DNA of 64,000 nt. It comes from Cyclaneusma minus. Lineage: Eukaryota; Ascomycota; Leotiomycetes; Marthamycetales; Marthamycetaceae. Under the pieces are notes generated by a model. That model searched no databases. It had not been told where the DNA came from and saw only the letters and a program-made list of their open reading frames with translations. A program made the translations under genes and the position numbers. Positions 45,817 through 56,623 of this stretch are shown in pieces. The DNA lies in NCBI GenBank assembly GCA_037179335.1, contig JAKZHN010000009.1, positions 558,001 to 622,000 of the forward strand, written 5' to 3'. The stretch's first letter is position 1, and each line of letters opens with the position of its first letter.

Positions 45817-45920
45817 GGACAGTCCACTCATCTCCACTCATCCCACTTGCTCCGCAAGGCAACTTACAGTCACGTGTCAGACCATCTTGTGATCATCTTG
45901 CGTTCTCTGCCCAGGAGAGG

Positions 45921-46319
45921 TATAAAAGGTATGGAGTTCCCCACACGTCTTGTTCTTCCAGACCACGCTGATATCAGAAGTCTTGGGACGCTGTCCTCCG
46001 GATTGAAGCTAGAAGTCCCCAGAACTTGAGCCCGAATCCCTGATCACAAGACCCTAACCTGGAATAGCACGACGGTTTTCTCCAAGTCTCTTTGGCCACG
46101 TCTCACTGGGCTGAGGCTTGACGGTAGGATGAGGGCATGACAGCAGGTATCATTGCTGATAGCAACTAAACGATGCCCTTTGCATGATCGAGAAGTCGGT
46201 GTGTAAGGTACACTACGATTCAGCGCAAGGTAAGGAATTGCCACTTCATCACGTCAGCTTTTTTTCCTCGTGCTTAAGTGGTTTACCATGCACTTCCAAC
46301 CCAGAAGTCCTTTTTTATA
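45921..46319. promoter_or_regulatory. Block B unit 4
   Basis: Rightward TATA 45921 with CACGTG 45871 upstream; TGACGGTAG 46119, TGACAGCAG 46138 and TGATAGCAA 46157 (19 and 19 bp); leftward TATA 46313. Confidence 0.7.
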
Positions 46320-46419
46320 GAAAGGTCAAGGCAGCAAAGCGTGTGGAACTCACCGTCACTCGTCTGGAAGGCACCTTGCAATCACGTGTCCAAGTCCCCT
46401 TTTCTCTTCCCAAGAAAGG

Positions 46420-46861
46420 TATAAAAACGTAAGCGTGGCTCAGGTTTTGCGCTTTCAAATCCAAACTACACCAGAGACATGATGATGCTGTCTCCAAGGC
46501 AAAAGCCAACTGTCTCCAAGACCTGAGCTTCGAATCTCTAGCTGGAGCGTCCCAAGTGGAAGAGCACGGCGGTTTTCTAGAGATGTTTTGAGCCGAGTCT
46601 GTGTGGGCTCAGGCACGAGGGTGAGATGAGAGCGCGACGGTAGCTATTATGGTCGGCAGCAGAAAGACCACGCCTTTCGCATGGTCGAGGAGTTGATGGG
46701 TGGGGTGGGACGGACTAGCCTTTGGTTCGAGGTGAGATACCGTTTCTTGTTTCCCTCTGAACTCCTGTGAGACACCATCAGGGCCACTCGCCGTTGTAGA
46801 CTTACTCTGCCATTGGTAGTCTTGAGAGACAATTTTGATGGATACTGGCTGAGTATTTATA
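46420..46861. promoter_or_regulatory. Block B unit 5
   Basis: Rightward TATA 46420 with CACGTG 46383 upstream; CGACGGTAG 46635 and CGGCAGCAG 46654 (19 bp); leftward TATA 46855. Confidence 0.65.
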
Positions 46862-46974
46862 CCACTTGATGGATCAAGGCTGAGTCAGTCACAGCGAGGG
46901 TAAGACAGACTATGACGTGGATCCAGCATCCTCTGGCCGGAAATCACGTGCTGATTTGGACTGGGAAGGAGATC

Positions 46975-47231
46975 TATAAAAGAGAGCTGTGTGTGGGCTA
47001 CTCCTCTCCTATCTTTTTCCACCTCATTTCAAGATTTGATGTTCTTCTAGTACTGCCCAGGACGCGTCCAGCCTTCAGATGTAGGCAAGTGGTCGATTTT
47101 CATCTCCAATGCTACTACGTCAAAATCCCGAGAACAGCACATTATTTCCTCTGGCCTTTCGTGGAGCTTTCACAGCCTTGGACCCAACAGCAAGATGGAC
47201 ACACGACGGTAGGTTGCTTTGTCGATAGGCA
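46975..47231 (+). promoter_or_regulatory. Block B unit 6, no facing TATA
   Basis: Rightward TATA 46975 with CACGTG 46945; CAACAGCAA 47185, CGACGGTAG 47204 and CGATAGGCA 47223 (19 and 19 bp). The next box is another rightward one. Confidence 0.65.
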
Positions 47232-47292
47232 GAAAAAGACGAGCCTCTGGTCTGGCCTTTCGAGTGATTGAGCTGGAGAGTAGCCAGAGTAT

Positions 47293-47741
47293 GTATAAAA
47301 GAGCCATTTGCGAACCAGATTTCCCTCCTCAACTTTCAATAAGATGAAACCAGAGGACGACTCGGACGCTTGAGCATGTCCAGCGCGATAGGTACAAGCA
47401 GCTTCCGGAACTGAACAGTTCGTTCATCTTGCTCTGCTACTCGTTGTTACGCTCAAAATATCTTCCCTCGCCTCTTTCGGTGCAGCCTTCGCAGACTCGG
47501 CATCGACAGCAAGGTGGACGCACGACGGTACGTCCTTGTTTTGACCGTAGAAATGTGTGAGCACCAGGCCGCAAATTATGGAGTCAGAGAGTGGCCAAAG
47601 ATTGCATTTTCCTCATACTGTTTCCTTACAAGAGATCATTGTCTCTGGAAAGAGGGCAAGAACGCCAAGTTCACCCTCGACTTTGGGGAATCCTCTCGTT
47701 TCTGTGGACATTGCAGCCTAGCGAGGAATGTGGCTTTTATA
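47293..47741. promoter_or_regulatory. Block B unit 7
   Basis: Rightward TATA 47293; CGACAGCAA 47504, CGACGGTAC 47523 and TGACCGTAG 47542 (19 and 19 bp); leftward TATA 47735. Confidence 0.7.
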
Positions 47742-47961
47742 CATCTGCTTCCTGGACCCCTGGCTGAACCGTCTGCACGTCATGTGACTTTGACGACGGG
47801 TTTCTGTTCAAGGTTTTGGACAAGATGTCAGGTGATGTCCACTTTCTCTCCTTTTCGACCAAAAGTTGGGGCACGTGACACTTCGACTCTCGAGAATGAA
47901 TCCCTCGCCTTCGAGGGATACAGCACGTGACTGTGTGGCCAATTCTGCGGAAAGAAGTATC

Positions 47962-48148
47962 TATATAAGGAGACCTTCGTGTGTTTTTTGCCACTCAGAT
48001 CGAGCAGTACCCGATATTTTCTCGAATGCATAAGCCATCTCCAGCTGCAGTGGCGAGTCTAGCCCCTTTCCGGACCATGAACATTAGTAGGTAATGTCCT
48101 GGATCGAGAGCAAAAAATGCAAACGACAGTAGATATGGCTAACGGCAG
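47962..48148 (+). promoter_or_regulatory. Block B unit 8, irregular
   Basis: Rightward TATATAAG 47962 after CACGTG at 47872 and 47924; CGACAGTAG 48124 and TAACGGCAG 48140, 16 rather than 19 bp apart. Confidence 0.45.
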
Positions 48149-48291
48149 TGGCATTTTCTTCTTGTGATATCAGGTGCAATGAAAACTCAGTACCTGAGAA
48201 TTCTAATATACGCAACCAGCGCAAGTGATCGAGCATAACTGCAGTCATCTGTGAAGCTAGCACATTGAGCCAGAGTCTCGGGGCCGACTTC

Positions 48292-48749
48292 TATAAGTAG
48301 GGCTTTATCTTCCAGCTACAAATTCGTCCCAAAAGCAGATAAGCTGTATCTGATGTAATGTGTCTACAAAGAAGACTAGCACAGGTGAAAGATGTCTTCT
48401 TAACAAAGTGCAAAGTCCTAGGAATAATTTTCTGGCTCAACATCATGTCTCTTTCAAAGAGCCAGGTTATTTAAATTTCAACACTAGCAACAGAAGCCAT
48501 GTCTGTCGACAGCAAGCAACACAGAGCAGTGGAGCACGAACGATACGATCCAGGACGGTAGATTTCTTGTTTAATCTGAGAACGCACGAGAGGACACGTG
48601 AGAAAAAAACGGATCCCAACAAAAAGCCTGGTCTGTTGACAACCAAGTCTTCAGTAAGCGTGACACTCGACTCATTCATGTACAGTAATCGATGAACGTT
48701 CCCCATATATTCTTACCAGGCACATTGTCTGCCCAAGTAGCTTTATATA
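48292..48749. promoter_or_regulatory. Block B unit 9
   Basis: Rightward TATAAGTA 48292; CAACAGAAG 48488 and CGACAGCAA 48507 (19 bp); leftward TATA 48742. Confidence 0.6.
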
Positions 48750-48883
48750 GGAAAATCGTAAAGCAAGGCCGCGGCACGTGAGACTTGGAAGTTGGGACTC
48801 GAAGTTTGCGGCAAGCGCCCAACCCACAGTCCTTTGTGAAGCTGGTGCCTTAGGTAGTCAGCGTCCTTAAGGGAACTGACTTC

Positions 48884-49293
48884 TATAAATGAAGCTCCTA
48901 CTCTGCATCCCTGATTTTTCTCCAGAAAACGGATAGCACACCACCAATATCACTCCAAGTGCGTCGAACGAGCTCCAAATGCTCAACTAATCCATTGACT
49001 CATTTGCTGGGCCGACCCAATACTTGAGTTCAGGGGTAAGATGCAGCTATTCCTATAGTGAAAGCAAGTAAGCGATAGCAGTCTCCTCTATCGGTAGTAG
49101 AACACCAAGATGACGGTGATCGTCTGCTTTGCTCGTCTATGGTCAGTCGTCTTCGTAGGAACCTACAGAAAAAGGGTCAAGCATGTGGAGGAGATTTCAG
49201 CTTCCGTTTGCTGTTGCGCTTAGCCACATTAAAAGTCTTCTCGAAACCTTGCTCTCTTTGAGAACTGTGAGCAGACACAGAGAGCTTTATATA
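48884..49293. promoter_or_regulatory. Block B unit 10
   Basis: Rightward TATAAAT 48884; CGATAGCAG 49073 and CGGTAGTAG 49092 (19 bp); leftward TATA 49286. Each TATA is about 190 bp from the nonamers. Confidence 0.7.
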
Positions 49294-49428
49294 GTACGAA
49301 AGTGTAAGGTGGGCAGCTGTGCGCCAGAACCTAAACATACAGAGTCAAAGCCACACATCAAGCAATGATCAGCTGTTATCTTCCGCACAATTTACGTCTA
49401 AGCCACATTTTCACAGGGAGCCAACTTC

Positions 49429-49860
49429 TATAAATAGGGTCTGCTCTACAGCTTCCTATTTCCTGCTTTCAGCGGCACACCAGCCCTACCGGACGAAGTT
49501 TGAGTGCGGTATCCTCGGACAAGTACATTTCGACAGCGAATTCCTGGACTCAATCACTGGCACGATGTGATGTCTAGGTCTCACGCTGCAAGGTTGTTTA
49601 GTTCTTGGAATTCAAGCAACAGTGGTCTTCCCCATCGACAGAAGCGCAACCAGGCGGTGGCAGACTTCGGGTTCGATACTCGCTCATCTGAGCTTGGCCC
49701 GCCGAAAAATGGCGCACCATAGAGAATGAAGGCGTCGATGGTTGCAAGAACGCATTAGCACCTGCGCGACGCTGTGTTTGAGTAGCCACATTTCATGAGG
49801 AATTTCCATAAATGCGGTTTTTCGTGAAGAGCCAGGAGAGGACCCGCAGGTCTATATATA
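49429..49860. promoter_or_regulatory. Block B unit 11
   Basis: Rightward TATAAATA 49429; CAACAGTGG 49617, CGACAGAAG 49636 and CGGTGGCAG 49655 (19 and 19 bp); TATATATA 49853 at the far side. Confidence 0.6.
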
Positions 49861-50199
49861 GTTTCTCTGCAAAGATTATGCAGATACTTGCTAGTGTCAC
49901 GGGGTGAAGATTGTAGACTTGGGGTCATGTGGCTTTATTTAGCGTGGGACCGCTTTGTAGCTTTTTCCTGGACTGAATTGCAGCTCGGTACGAATACATG
50001 TAGCTTCTGTTCTTGTGACGTCAAGTGAATCGCTCGAATTTTAATGGAATTTGATCTATATGGAGAGGGCGGCTTGCCCGTCTCAAAATACCATTTCTCA
50101 TATTTCGACTCCTACTATTGCTTAGACTCTGTTATCCTGCGGCTAGGGAAGTGTGACGGGGCAAAGGTCGTGCATGTGGCGGATGTCGTGTGATGTGGT

Positions 50200-50335
50200 C
50201 ACGTGCGCCAGCTCCTAAGTCCCCCTTTTCCTTGCCTCATTGCGCGCCTAGTTTTAGCCCGATTTACTTGGTTTCTTTTCCACAGTCTAAATCCAGGGTC
50301 AGAGATTCTGGTTCTCTATCTGGATGTGTATAAAG
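50200..50335 (+). promoter_or_regulatory. CACGTG and TATA promoter-like element
   Basis: GGTCACGTG at about 50198-50205, then TATAAAG at 50329 and a CT-rich stretch. A 32-codon frame (MDTAPKASETLSS..) follows near 50493. No gene is supported. Confidence 0.4.
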
Positions 50336-50699
50336 CGGCCGGTCGACCACCCTTCATTTTCCTTTGACTCAAAACTTGCCAAGATCTCGATCACGCCAAG
50401 GTCTCGAACTTGCCAAGCCCCTTGACCTCGGTCCGGCTCTCGTTCGTCACAGTGACTGCGTATAGTATTCATATGAATTGGACTCTAAACGTATGGACAC
50501 CGCTCCCAAGGCCTCCGAAACCCTCAGCTCAAGCCCTATCTCTTTCACAGCTCTATTCCGGTCCTTCCGTGGAAACTGCTCTCTACGATAATGCCGAGCC
50601 CTGCGGGTAGGTATCATTCGTCATCCGAACTTCAAAACTAAGGTTATCATTTCCTGACAGTTGGAAAGAGTCCATGTCTTGTTCCTACCAGCTGGCGCT

Positions 50700-51138
50700 G
50701 GCCGCCTCGCAAGCGAGGGGAGCTAAATTAAGCTGGATTCTTATAGCCGGAACCCCGTGGCTATTAGCCAATAGAAGGGAGAAGTAGCAAAAAAAAAACA
50801 ATTAAATTATTTTACTTATATATATCGGGGGGGGACCCCCGGAACCCCCCTTTGCCTGCGGCGCGCTGCGGAATAACTATTGTCCGCTGCGAAAACGCCG
50901 ACCCGCTTGTATTTGCCTAAGCGCAGCCAATAAGGTACTGCGGAATTTCGGATTTACTAATAGCCAATGAATTTTAGGGAATCACGTGGTTCGGCCCATT
51001 TGACCCATTTAACCCATGGGTTGGGTTACGGGTTTAACCCAACTCCCCTAGATTAGGTCAGACCTCTTACCCAATCCGACCCAACCTCCTTCGGCCCATT
51101 TGACCCATAGGTCGACCCGACCTATTGCCAGCCCTGCC
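50700..51138. mobile_element. Decayed DNA-transposon remnant (hAT-like right end)
   Basis: The right end, read leftward, begins CAGGGCTGGCAATAGGTCGG, a typical hAT-type terminus. Inside are repeated GGCCCATTTGACCCAT segments, an A-run, a GGGGGG/CCCCCC hairpin near 50827 and AT-rich filler. I could not find a matching left end, so the boundary is approximate. Confidence 0.5.
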
Positions 51139-51190
51139 TCTATCCAGAATCTCAGCACTTTGCCTGGCGCACGCCCCCGAAACCTTCAAT

Positions 51191-52119
51191 ATGACGACGG
51201 AAGCCTCCAGATTGCGAGAGATGCCCCAGCCGCCTGGGAGACGACAAGCCACTATACCCACCCCCCTCGCCATTCCTGAGCTTCGTGAACCGCCGCCGAA
51301 CCCTGCCCTCCTACCGTCATTATCTCCATTTACCGTACAGCTACCCCGACCTCCGGAGAGACTATCCGAAACAGTCACCGTGCCTCTTCCACTCGTTGTT
51401 CCTGAACTACGCGATCCGCCGCCGAACCCAGGCTACCTACCACCCATAAATCCCGGCCCTGCGTTTTGTCAACATCTACCCGATCCCCTATACCCTACCT
51501 TACCGTTTCTGGGAGAAAGGCGCAAATATCTCTGGGGAGAACCGTGGAAACAAAATGGCGGTGGACAGACGAAGAGACCGATCAACTGTTTCTTGCAGTT
51601 CACAAGCACGGCCTAGGAAATTGGACAGCGATTTTGCAGGACCCTGAATTCAACTTTGTTGAAGGGAGACATGGTCCTGATTTGCTTTACAGGCTCAAAC
51701 GATGCTGTCCACCCGAGCTCCTAAACGGACACACACTTGGGCTGGAGCCAGACCCTGACCACGCGCAAGAATATAGCGGCACGGCTGGGCAGACAGTCGT
51801 ACCTGGCCCTCCAATTGAATCGAGGCGCCGGACTGCTCCACAACGGAGGACAATGGAGGGTCTTGCCGCGCTGGGTATCCGTGGCCCCTTTAAAATTCCC
51901 GACCGAAGATTTACGGCCGAAGAAGACGAAGCTATCCGACTTGCAGTCAAGAAATATGGCCCTGCGTGGACCCAAATCCAGCGAGATCCTGAGTACGGAC
52001 TACCACACAGGACGCCCTCAGTCATTCGTCGGCGATGTATGCGAAAATACCCCGAGTTATATAATCCGCCTGTGTCCCCCCCAAATAAGTGGCGGGGCGC
52101 CGTCAATCTAGAAGGATGA
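51191..52119 (+). pseudogene. Two-Myb/SANT DNA-binding protein, reading frame disrupted
   Basis: The N-terminal frame (from ATG 51191) holds two copies of a Pro-rich segment (PELREPPPNPALLP and PELRDPPPNPGYLPP). A second frame carries two Myb/SANT domains: WRWTDEETDQLFLAVHKHGLGNWTAIL (about 51552-51720) and RFTAEEDEAIRLAVKKYGPAWTQI (about 51904-52060). Both have the conserved Trp residues, and the spacing recalls telobox-type Myb proteins. The frames switch between 51406 and 51550, where I find no good GT..AG intron. It is either a frameshifted pseudogene or a gene with a non-standard splice site. Its left flank is a transposon remnant and its right flank an 18S fragment. Confidence 0.6.
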
Positions 52120-52176
52120 AACCTTGTTACGACTTTTACTTCCTCTAAATGACCAAGTTTGACTGGCTTTCCGTCC
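52116..52176 (-). rRNA. Isolated fragment of the 18S rRNA 3' end
   Basis: Reverse complement reads ..CTTGGTCATTTAGAGGAAG followed by TAAAAGTCGTAACAAGGTTTC, the conserved 3' end of fungal 18S rRNA. About 50-55 bases match; flanking sequence on both sides is not rRNA. It is a fragment, not a gene. Confidence 0.8.
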
Positions 52177-52934
52177 CTTAGGGTTCGTAATGCCAAGTTA
52201 GCTTGCTTTGGTGTCCTGGGTTTGTGAGAGACGCCGTGTGATAATGTGGGTGTTGTCGGGTGGTTGTTGTGGGCATGGAAAAACAACAAATGAGCCTCAA
52301 ATTGCTGGAGTTGTTCTCGACAAAGCGGGTGTGACGGGTGTAATTCGCATTTTTATACATCAACCTACGCACTGGAAGAAAATAAGAAAAGAGCGCGAGT
52401 TACGGAGCGCGGGATGAAAAGAAGTCTGACAGGCTAGGTGTTCGGGATAGGCGGTCTAGGATAAGGGAAGATCTACGGAGCTGGTATTAGATTAAGTCAT
52501 GATTAATCACTACGGAGAAGACATGTCACGATCACAAAAGCAATGATAGGAAGTCGATGCAAAAGGTTCAAGCTGTGGTCTTATTTATTGAGAGCAAAGC
52601 TATACTGGGACATTGTCATCCAGGAAGACCCATATTATTTCCACCCATGACCGACGTTGGACCAACAGTGAAGTCAGCAGATTATGGTCAGTGGAAGTGT
52701 GGACAGAGTCGCATTGTTGGAAGATGCGTGTAATGACAAGGACTTTGACCCATGACGTAGTGTAGCAAGTAGGGCACGGAGTCGAGATGCGGAACAGGGA
52801 GAATTATGACGGAGGTATTGACAGTGTGGTCGATGATTCTAAGAATCAGGTCAGCAGTGGACTCACTTGGGGACAGTGTCAACAGGCACTTACACACTCA
52901 GGTCCACTCAACACCAGCAACCAAAACCAACAAC
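52177..52934. other. Intergenic region, no gene seen
   Basis: Lies between the 18S fragment and the secreted-protein stop codon. Nothing is supported on either strand. Confidence 0.4.
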
Positions 52935-53450
52935 CTAGTAGGCTGCGTTGCAGGGGAATGCCACCTGGCAAGCCCACATGTCACCGCCAGGAGCAGTGTC
53001 ATCGTTGATGGGGTAGCAGTCCGTGACCGGGAAGACGTAGTCATCCGGGAAACCTTCGTCGGGAGCAGGCTGCCAGACAAAATCAGTGATCGCCACTTGA
53101 GCCGGAACGCCGTTGTAGCGGAAGTCCTTGTAGGTCCAGAATTCCCATCTGGGGCCGTTGATCCACCAGACGCAGTAGTCGAAAGAGTTCTCGTAACCAT
53201 TGGGAGTGGTGGAATCGGCGGGACAATTGTTGGCTGGGTTGGCCGGGATTTCGTTGCAGTTGTAGTCGTAGACATGGGTGGTGACACTGTCAAAAACAAC
53301 GGCGCCGTCGACGAGCTGCATGCTGATACCAAAGTTGCAGCTGTCAGTGCCGGTGGTATTGCAGAAGGGCGGCTCGCGGGTGTTGCTGTCAGCAACAACG
53401 AGACCCATGGGACTCATCAAGGCCAAGAGGATGAACATGATGTAGTTCAT
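52935..53450 (-). CDS. Small secreted cysteine-containing protein (effector-like)
   Basis: Single exon, 171 residues. A hydrophobic signal peptide (about 1-20, MNYIMFILLALMSPMGLVVA) precedes a mature chain with eight cysteines (30, 38, 65, 76, 93, 145, 161, 167), enough for four disulfides. It is rich in Trp, Tyr and Asp and has no recognised domain. Size, secretion and even cysteine count fit fungal apoplastic effectors or secreted wall proteins; a role in host interaction is inference only. Confidence 0.8.
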   Translation of the reverse strand: MNYIMFILLALMSPMGLVVADSNTREPPFCNTTGTDSCNFGISMQLVDGAVVFDSVTTHVYDYNCNEIPANPANNCPADSTTPNGYENSFDYCVWWINGPRWEFWTYKDFRYNGVPAQVAITDFVWQPAPDEGFPDDYVFPVTDCYPINDDTAPGGDMWACQVAFPCNAAY

Positions 53451-54101
53451 GGTTGCGGTCGTGGGTGAACTTGATAGACCTCAAACTCGAGACGTGAAAA
53501 CGACTTCAGAGAAAGGAGTTAGTGAATGTGTGTTCATTTGCTGTCGACTACTTGCTCAATGCGAAAGAAGCGCAGGTGAAGAAGAAGGTGAAGAAGACAA
53601 AGAGCTTGGGCAGTATACATACGGGTGGAAGTTTGCGTAAGGAGGTTCTGGGCAGTCTGTAAGTAGTGTCACAAGAGCGCAATGCAACTGTTGAACAAGT
53701 TTCTGAATGAGGGTCTGTCGAACAAGCGTCTGGTGAAGTGGCAGCAGAGAAGAAAGAGAGAAAAGAAGAAGTGTCGCGGATTTGGAGAAAGTCGCGTCGT
53801 TTTATGTCCTCTCCGACCCGCCACACTTCTCAGCCTCAGCTTAGCGTCCTGACCGTGGGGACTTTGTTTGCTGCGAGCTGGAGCTATGGTCAGGAGGCGG
53901 ATGAACATCACGTGCGGGTGAGGCTGGCAAGGTGCCTCGCCTCGACCCAACACGCGCGGACAGACTTACTTCGTTCTTCTCCGCCCGCGTATCCTCAATG
54001 CAGCACACCCAAACAGTTGTACTTCGTTGGATTCGCCCGTAACACAACACGCATTCAGGAATCAGACTGACGACGGACAAGCAGTTAACATCCTGCCCAT
54101 C
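53451..54101. promoter_or_regulatory. Divergent promoter region of the secreted protein and J-domain genes
   Basis: About 650 bp between divergent starts. I see no TATA box of the array type and no other gene. Confidence 0.45.
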
Positions 54102-55060
54102 ATGGCACCACTGGCACATGTCCTCGACTATTACTTCATCCTGGGTGTGACGCAAACAGCTTCGGCCGAGGAGGTTGCAAGAGCCTACCGCAAGTTGGCG
54201 TTCGAACTGCACCCTGACCGCAACAAGAACCCGGGAGCGACTGAGGCGTTCCAAAAGGTTGTTTGCTCTATCCTCCCTTCCCCGGCACCAATTGCCCCCT
54301 TTCTGGTTACCAAATGAATCACTGACACACAGCTCAGTTGGGCACGGCTAATGACGTTCTCAAGGACCCAGAGCAGCGTGTCAAGTATGATAAAGAGTAT
54401 GATGAGATCCGCGCCCGTCTCAGGGGCACCGCCGCCACGAGAATTCCCACCCCAAGCACCACAGCTCGGGGAGCCCCGTCCTGGACCGGACCAGCTCCAC
54501 GAAGAGCGGCTTCGGACACCTTCAATCCGCGTTACCCTCGCACGTGGTGGCCTGGAACTGACCCAAGGAGCCGGAGAGCTGCCAGAGAGGCCAGAGCCTA
54601 TCCGAGCTCGCCAGGTGTTGGAGCAAGACAACCCCCTCCGACTACCTGGACCAGGACCGATGCAGAGTACGCTGCTAGAGCCTCCGCTCGGAGCTTCACC
54701 ACCCCGAACATTCCGTCCTGGAACAGTTCCGCCCACAGTCAAACTCCCCCTCAGTACCAACGCTACACTTGTGAGAACACCCCTCCTCCGGGGTACCAGA
54801 ATGGGGCCACTCCCGACTACAGCACTCCGCCCCAATATCCACATGCGGCCCCTCCCCAAAACACGATGCCTCCGCAGAACGCTGGCCCTGCCCAGAACAC
54901 GACCCCTCCTCAGAACGTATCCCATCCCCAGCGCGGCATCCCTCCCATTCGAAACCTCCGACCGCAACATCGCTCGCCTCTGTCCGATCTGAGCCAGAAC
55001 CCGTTCAACGGTCGAATCCGCGCCCCCACCGCTCGTGAATCCAGACCTGACCAGTACTGA
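54102..55060 (+). CDS. J-domain (Hsp40/DnaJ) protein with Pro/Gln-rich tail
   Basis: Predicted 292 residues from exons 54102-54257 and 54338-55060. The 80-nt intron has an unusual donor, GTTGTT, and ends ..GCTCAG. The J domain spans about residues 8-75, with the HPD motif in FELHPDRNKNPGATEAFQK spliced to LGTANDVLKDPEQRVKYD. J domains stimulate Hsp70 ATPase. The rest is low-complexity, rich in Arg, Pro, Gln and Asn (repeated PPQN-type units). There is no Gly/Phe region, zinc finger or membrane segment, so it is a class III (type C) J protein, probably cytosolic or nuclear. Confidence 0.85.
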
Positions 55061-55640
55061 ACCCCCCATGCGCATCTATCGGGTCCATGAGTACTGGAAT
55101 TCCAGCATAGACAAAGACTGTGCCAGCAGCTAGGGGCGCGAGAAAGCTAACAAACTTGGATGGATCATGGGCTGGTTTTCTGAAGTTGTGTGCATGGGAT
55201 GTCGTGGTAGATGAGAAGGATTGCTGCTATTTGCGACGGTTGCTGGGTATACAAGGTGGACAAAGCGGAGTTTGGGAATAAGGCAGGGTTGTATCAGTGC
55301 TAGGTATACGGAGCTCAGGCTTAGATATGACTGGAAATGAGGCAAGGTTGGGGAGTAGGGTATCAAGATCGATGCCTCAGAAAGGGAGCTCATAGAGCTC
55401 GACAACAGCATACACATGGCGCAGTTACAAAGTCTCTCGACAGCAACAAAGGCTTTCTGCACCAAAATAAAGCCTGCATTGTCTCATCTGCTTCTTCCTG
55501 GTTCGAGTGATCTGCCTCTCTCGAAAGTGATCACAGATAGGAAAGAAGAGAACGTATGGAGAACGTATTCATGTGTATGAGTTACTCCATTCGTATTGAT
55601 AATGGTTAGTTGTAGAACACTTAATGGGAGATCGCAGTCC
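55061..55640. other. Intergenic region between the J-protein gene and block C
   Basis: Holds the 3' untranslated region of the J-domain gene; nothing else seen. Confidence 0.4.
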
Positions 55641-55767
55641 TTTTATAGAACTTGGATAGAGGTCAGCTTTGGTTTGAAGAGAAGTTGGCACCCTCATCTT
55701 CCTCGGGCCATGCCTAAGCCCATAGTGGCAGAGATAGTTTAGCAGTAGCATATTGCCTCGACAGCAG
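55641..55767 (-). promoter_or_regulatory. Block C unit 1
   Basis: Leftward TATA 55641; TAGCAGTAG 55740 and CGACAGCAG 55759 (19 bp), with a weaker copy at 55723. Confidence 0.6.
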
Positions 55768-55950
55768 CAACTGCTACTCCGTTCCGTGGGTGTGTGATGC
55801 CACTTGCTCATGGCCAGAAATCAACAGACGAGCCTCCAACACACTCATTGATATCTGTCACAAGAATAACCACGAGGAGTTTCTGAAGCTCATGTTAGCG
55901 GCTCTGATTTGACAACTTTGAAAGATCACGATGCTGGAAATGTGAGGTCC

Positions 55951-56063
55951 TTTTATAAGTTTCCAGAGGCTTATTTGGGGCCGTGGAAAAGCAAACACTC
56001 CTGAAGATTGCAAGACTGACAGCAGCTTCCATGTGCAGCAGCAACTGAGTTTCTCGACAGTAG
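55951..56063 (-). promoter_or_regulatory. Block C unit 2
   Basis: Leftward TATA 55951; TGACAGCAG 56017, CAGCAGCAA 56036 and CGACAGTAG 56055 (19 and 19 bp). Confidence 0.7.
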
Positions 56064-56503
56064 TGAGCAGCAATCTGAGCAGACTATCAACAGATGTCTG
56101 GTGCTACTCGCTCGTGGCCATGACTCATGAGCTTTCTAAAGATTACCCGACATATCAATATCGATGAGTACGAGAAAAGGAGCCAAGCTTGAGCTCTCGA
56201 GCCATCGACTTCTGATGAACCATGGGTCTATGGATCATACTTTTCGAACCTGAAAACATCAAGAGCTTGGAGACCTTCTATCTCTGCAGCGTCAGACTGC
56301 TCAAATGGCTTGCCAGGAGTAGTGATCCGTTGCTGTTCCCGAAGCTTGACAGCAAGCTTGAAGTCTGAGGCTTCCTTTGCAGACAGAAATGCCTCAACTT
56401 CTTCAACACTCGTCACATATGCTTCAGACTGCTCAGGTTGAGTAATATAAGCGTCTTAGTGTTTCCAAGCTTAAAGAACCACAACATGGGCCATCCGTGG
56501 TCC

Positions 56504-56623
56504 TTTTGTAGAAACCCTCATGTTCCCAAGAAGCCCGCTTCAGCTTCCGAACAAAACACCCTCACATTCCACCAGCTGACAACACAATCCCGGTGTGGTA
56601 GCGATCAAGATCTTTGACGGCAG
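56504..56623 (-). promoter_or_regulatory. Block C unit 3, degenerate
   Basis: TATA position changed to TTTTGTA (56504); TGACAACAC 56577 and TGACGGCAG 56615, 38 bp (2 x 19) apart, with a poor middle copy. Confidence 0.5.

Larger units (their letters stand above)
44371..49860. repeat. Block B: array of facing TATA boxes with central phased nonamers
   Basis: Eleven units. The first five rightward TATA boxes (44371, 44899, 45430, 45921, 46420) are 493-531 bp apart and lie in alignable, diverged tandem copies. Divergent TATA pairs are 105-230 bp apart, with GTCACGTG-type sequences between them (for example 45386, 45871, 46383, 46945, 47872, 47924, 48775). Neighbouring pairs therefore transcribe toward each other. 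Minus-orientation nonamers (YGACRGYAG, mostly 19 bp apart) lie between the facing promoters. Predicted transcripts carry only tiny unrelated frames. Confidence 0.8.

Noticed and set aside
54185..55075. 296-residue minus-strand frame over the J-domain gene
   Set aside because: Gly/Arg/Ser-rich shadow of a Pro-rich coding exon; no motif.
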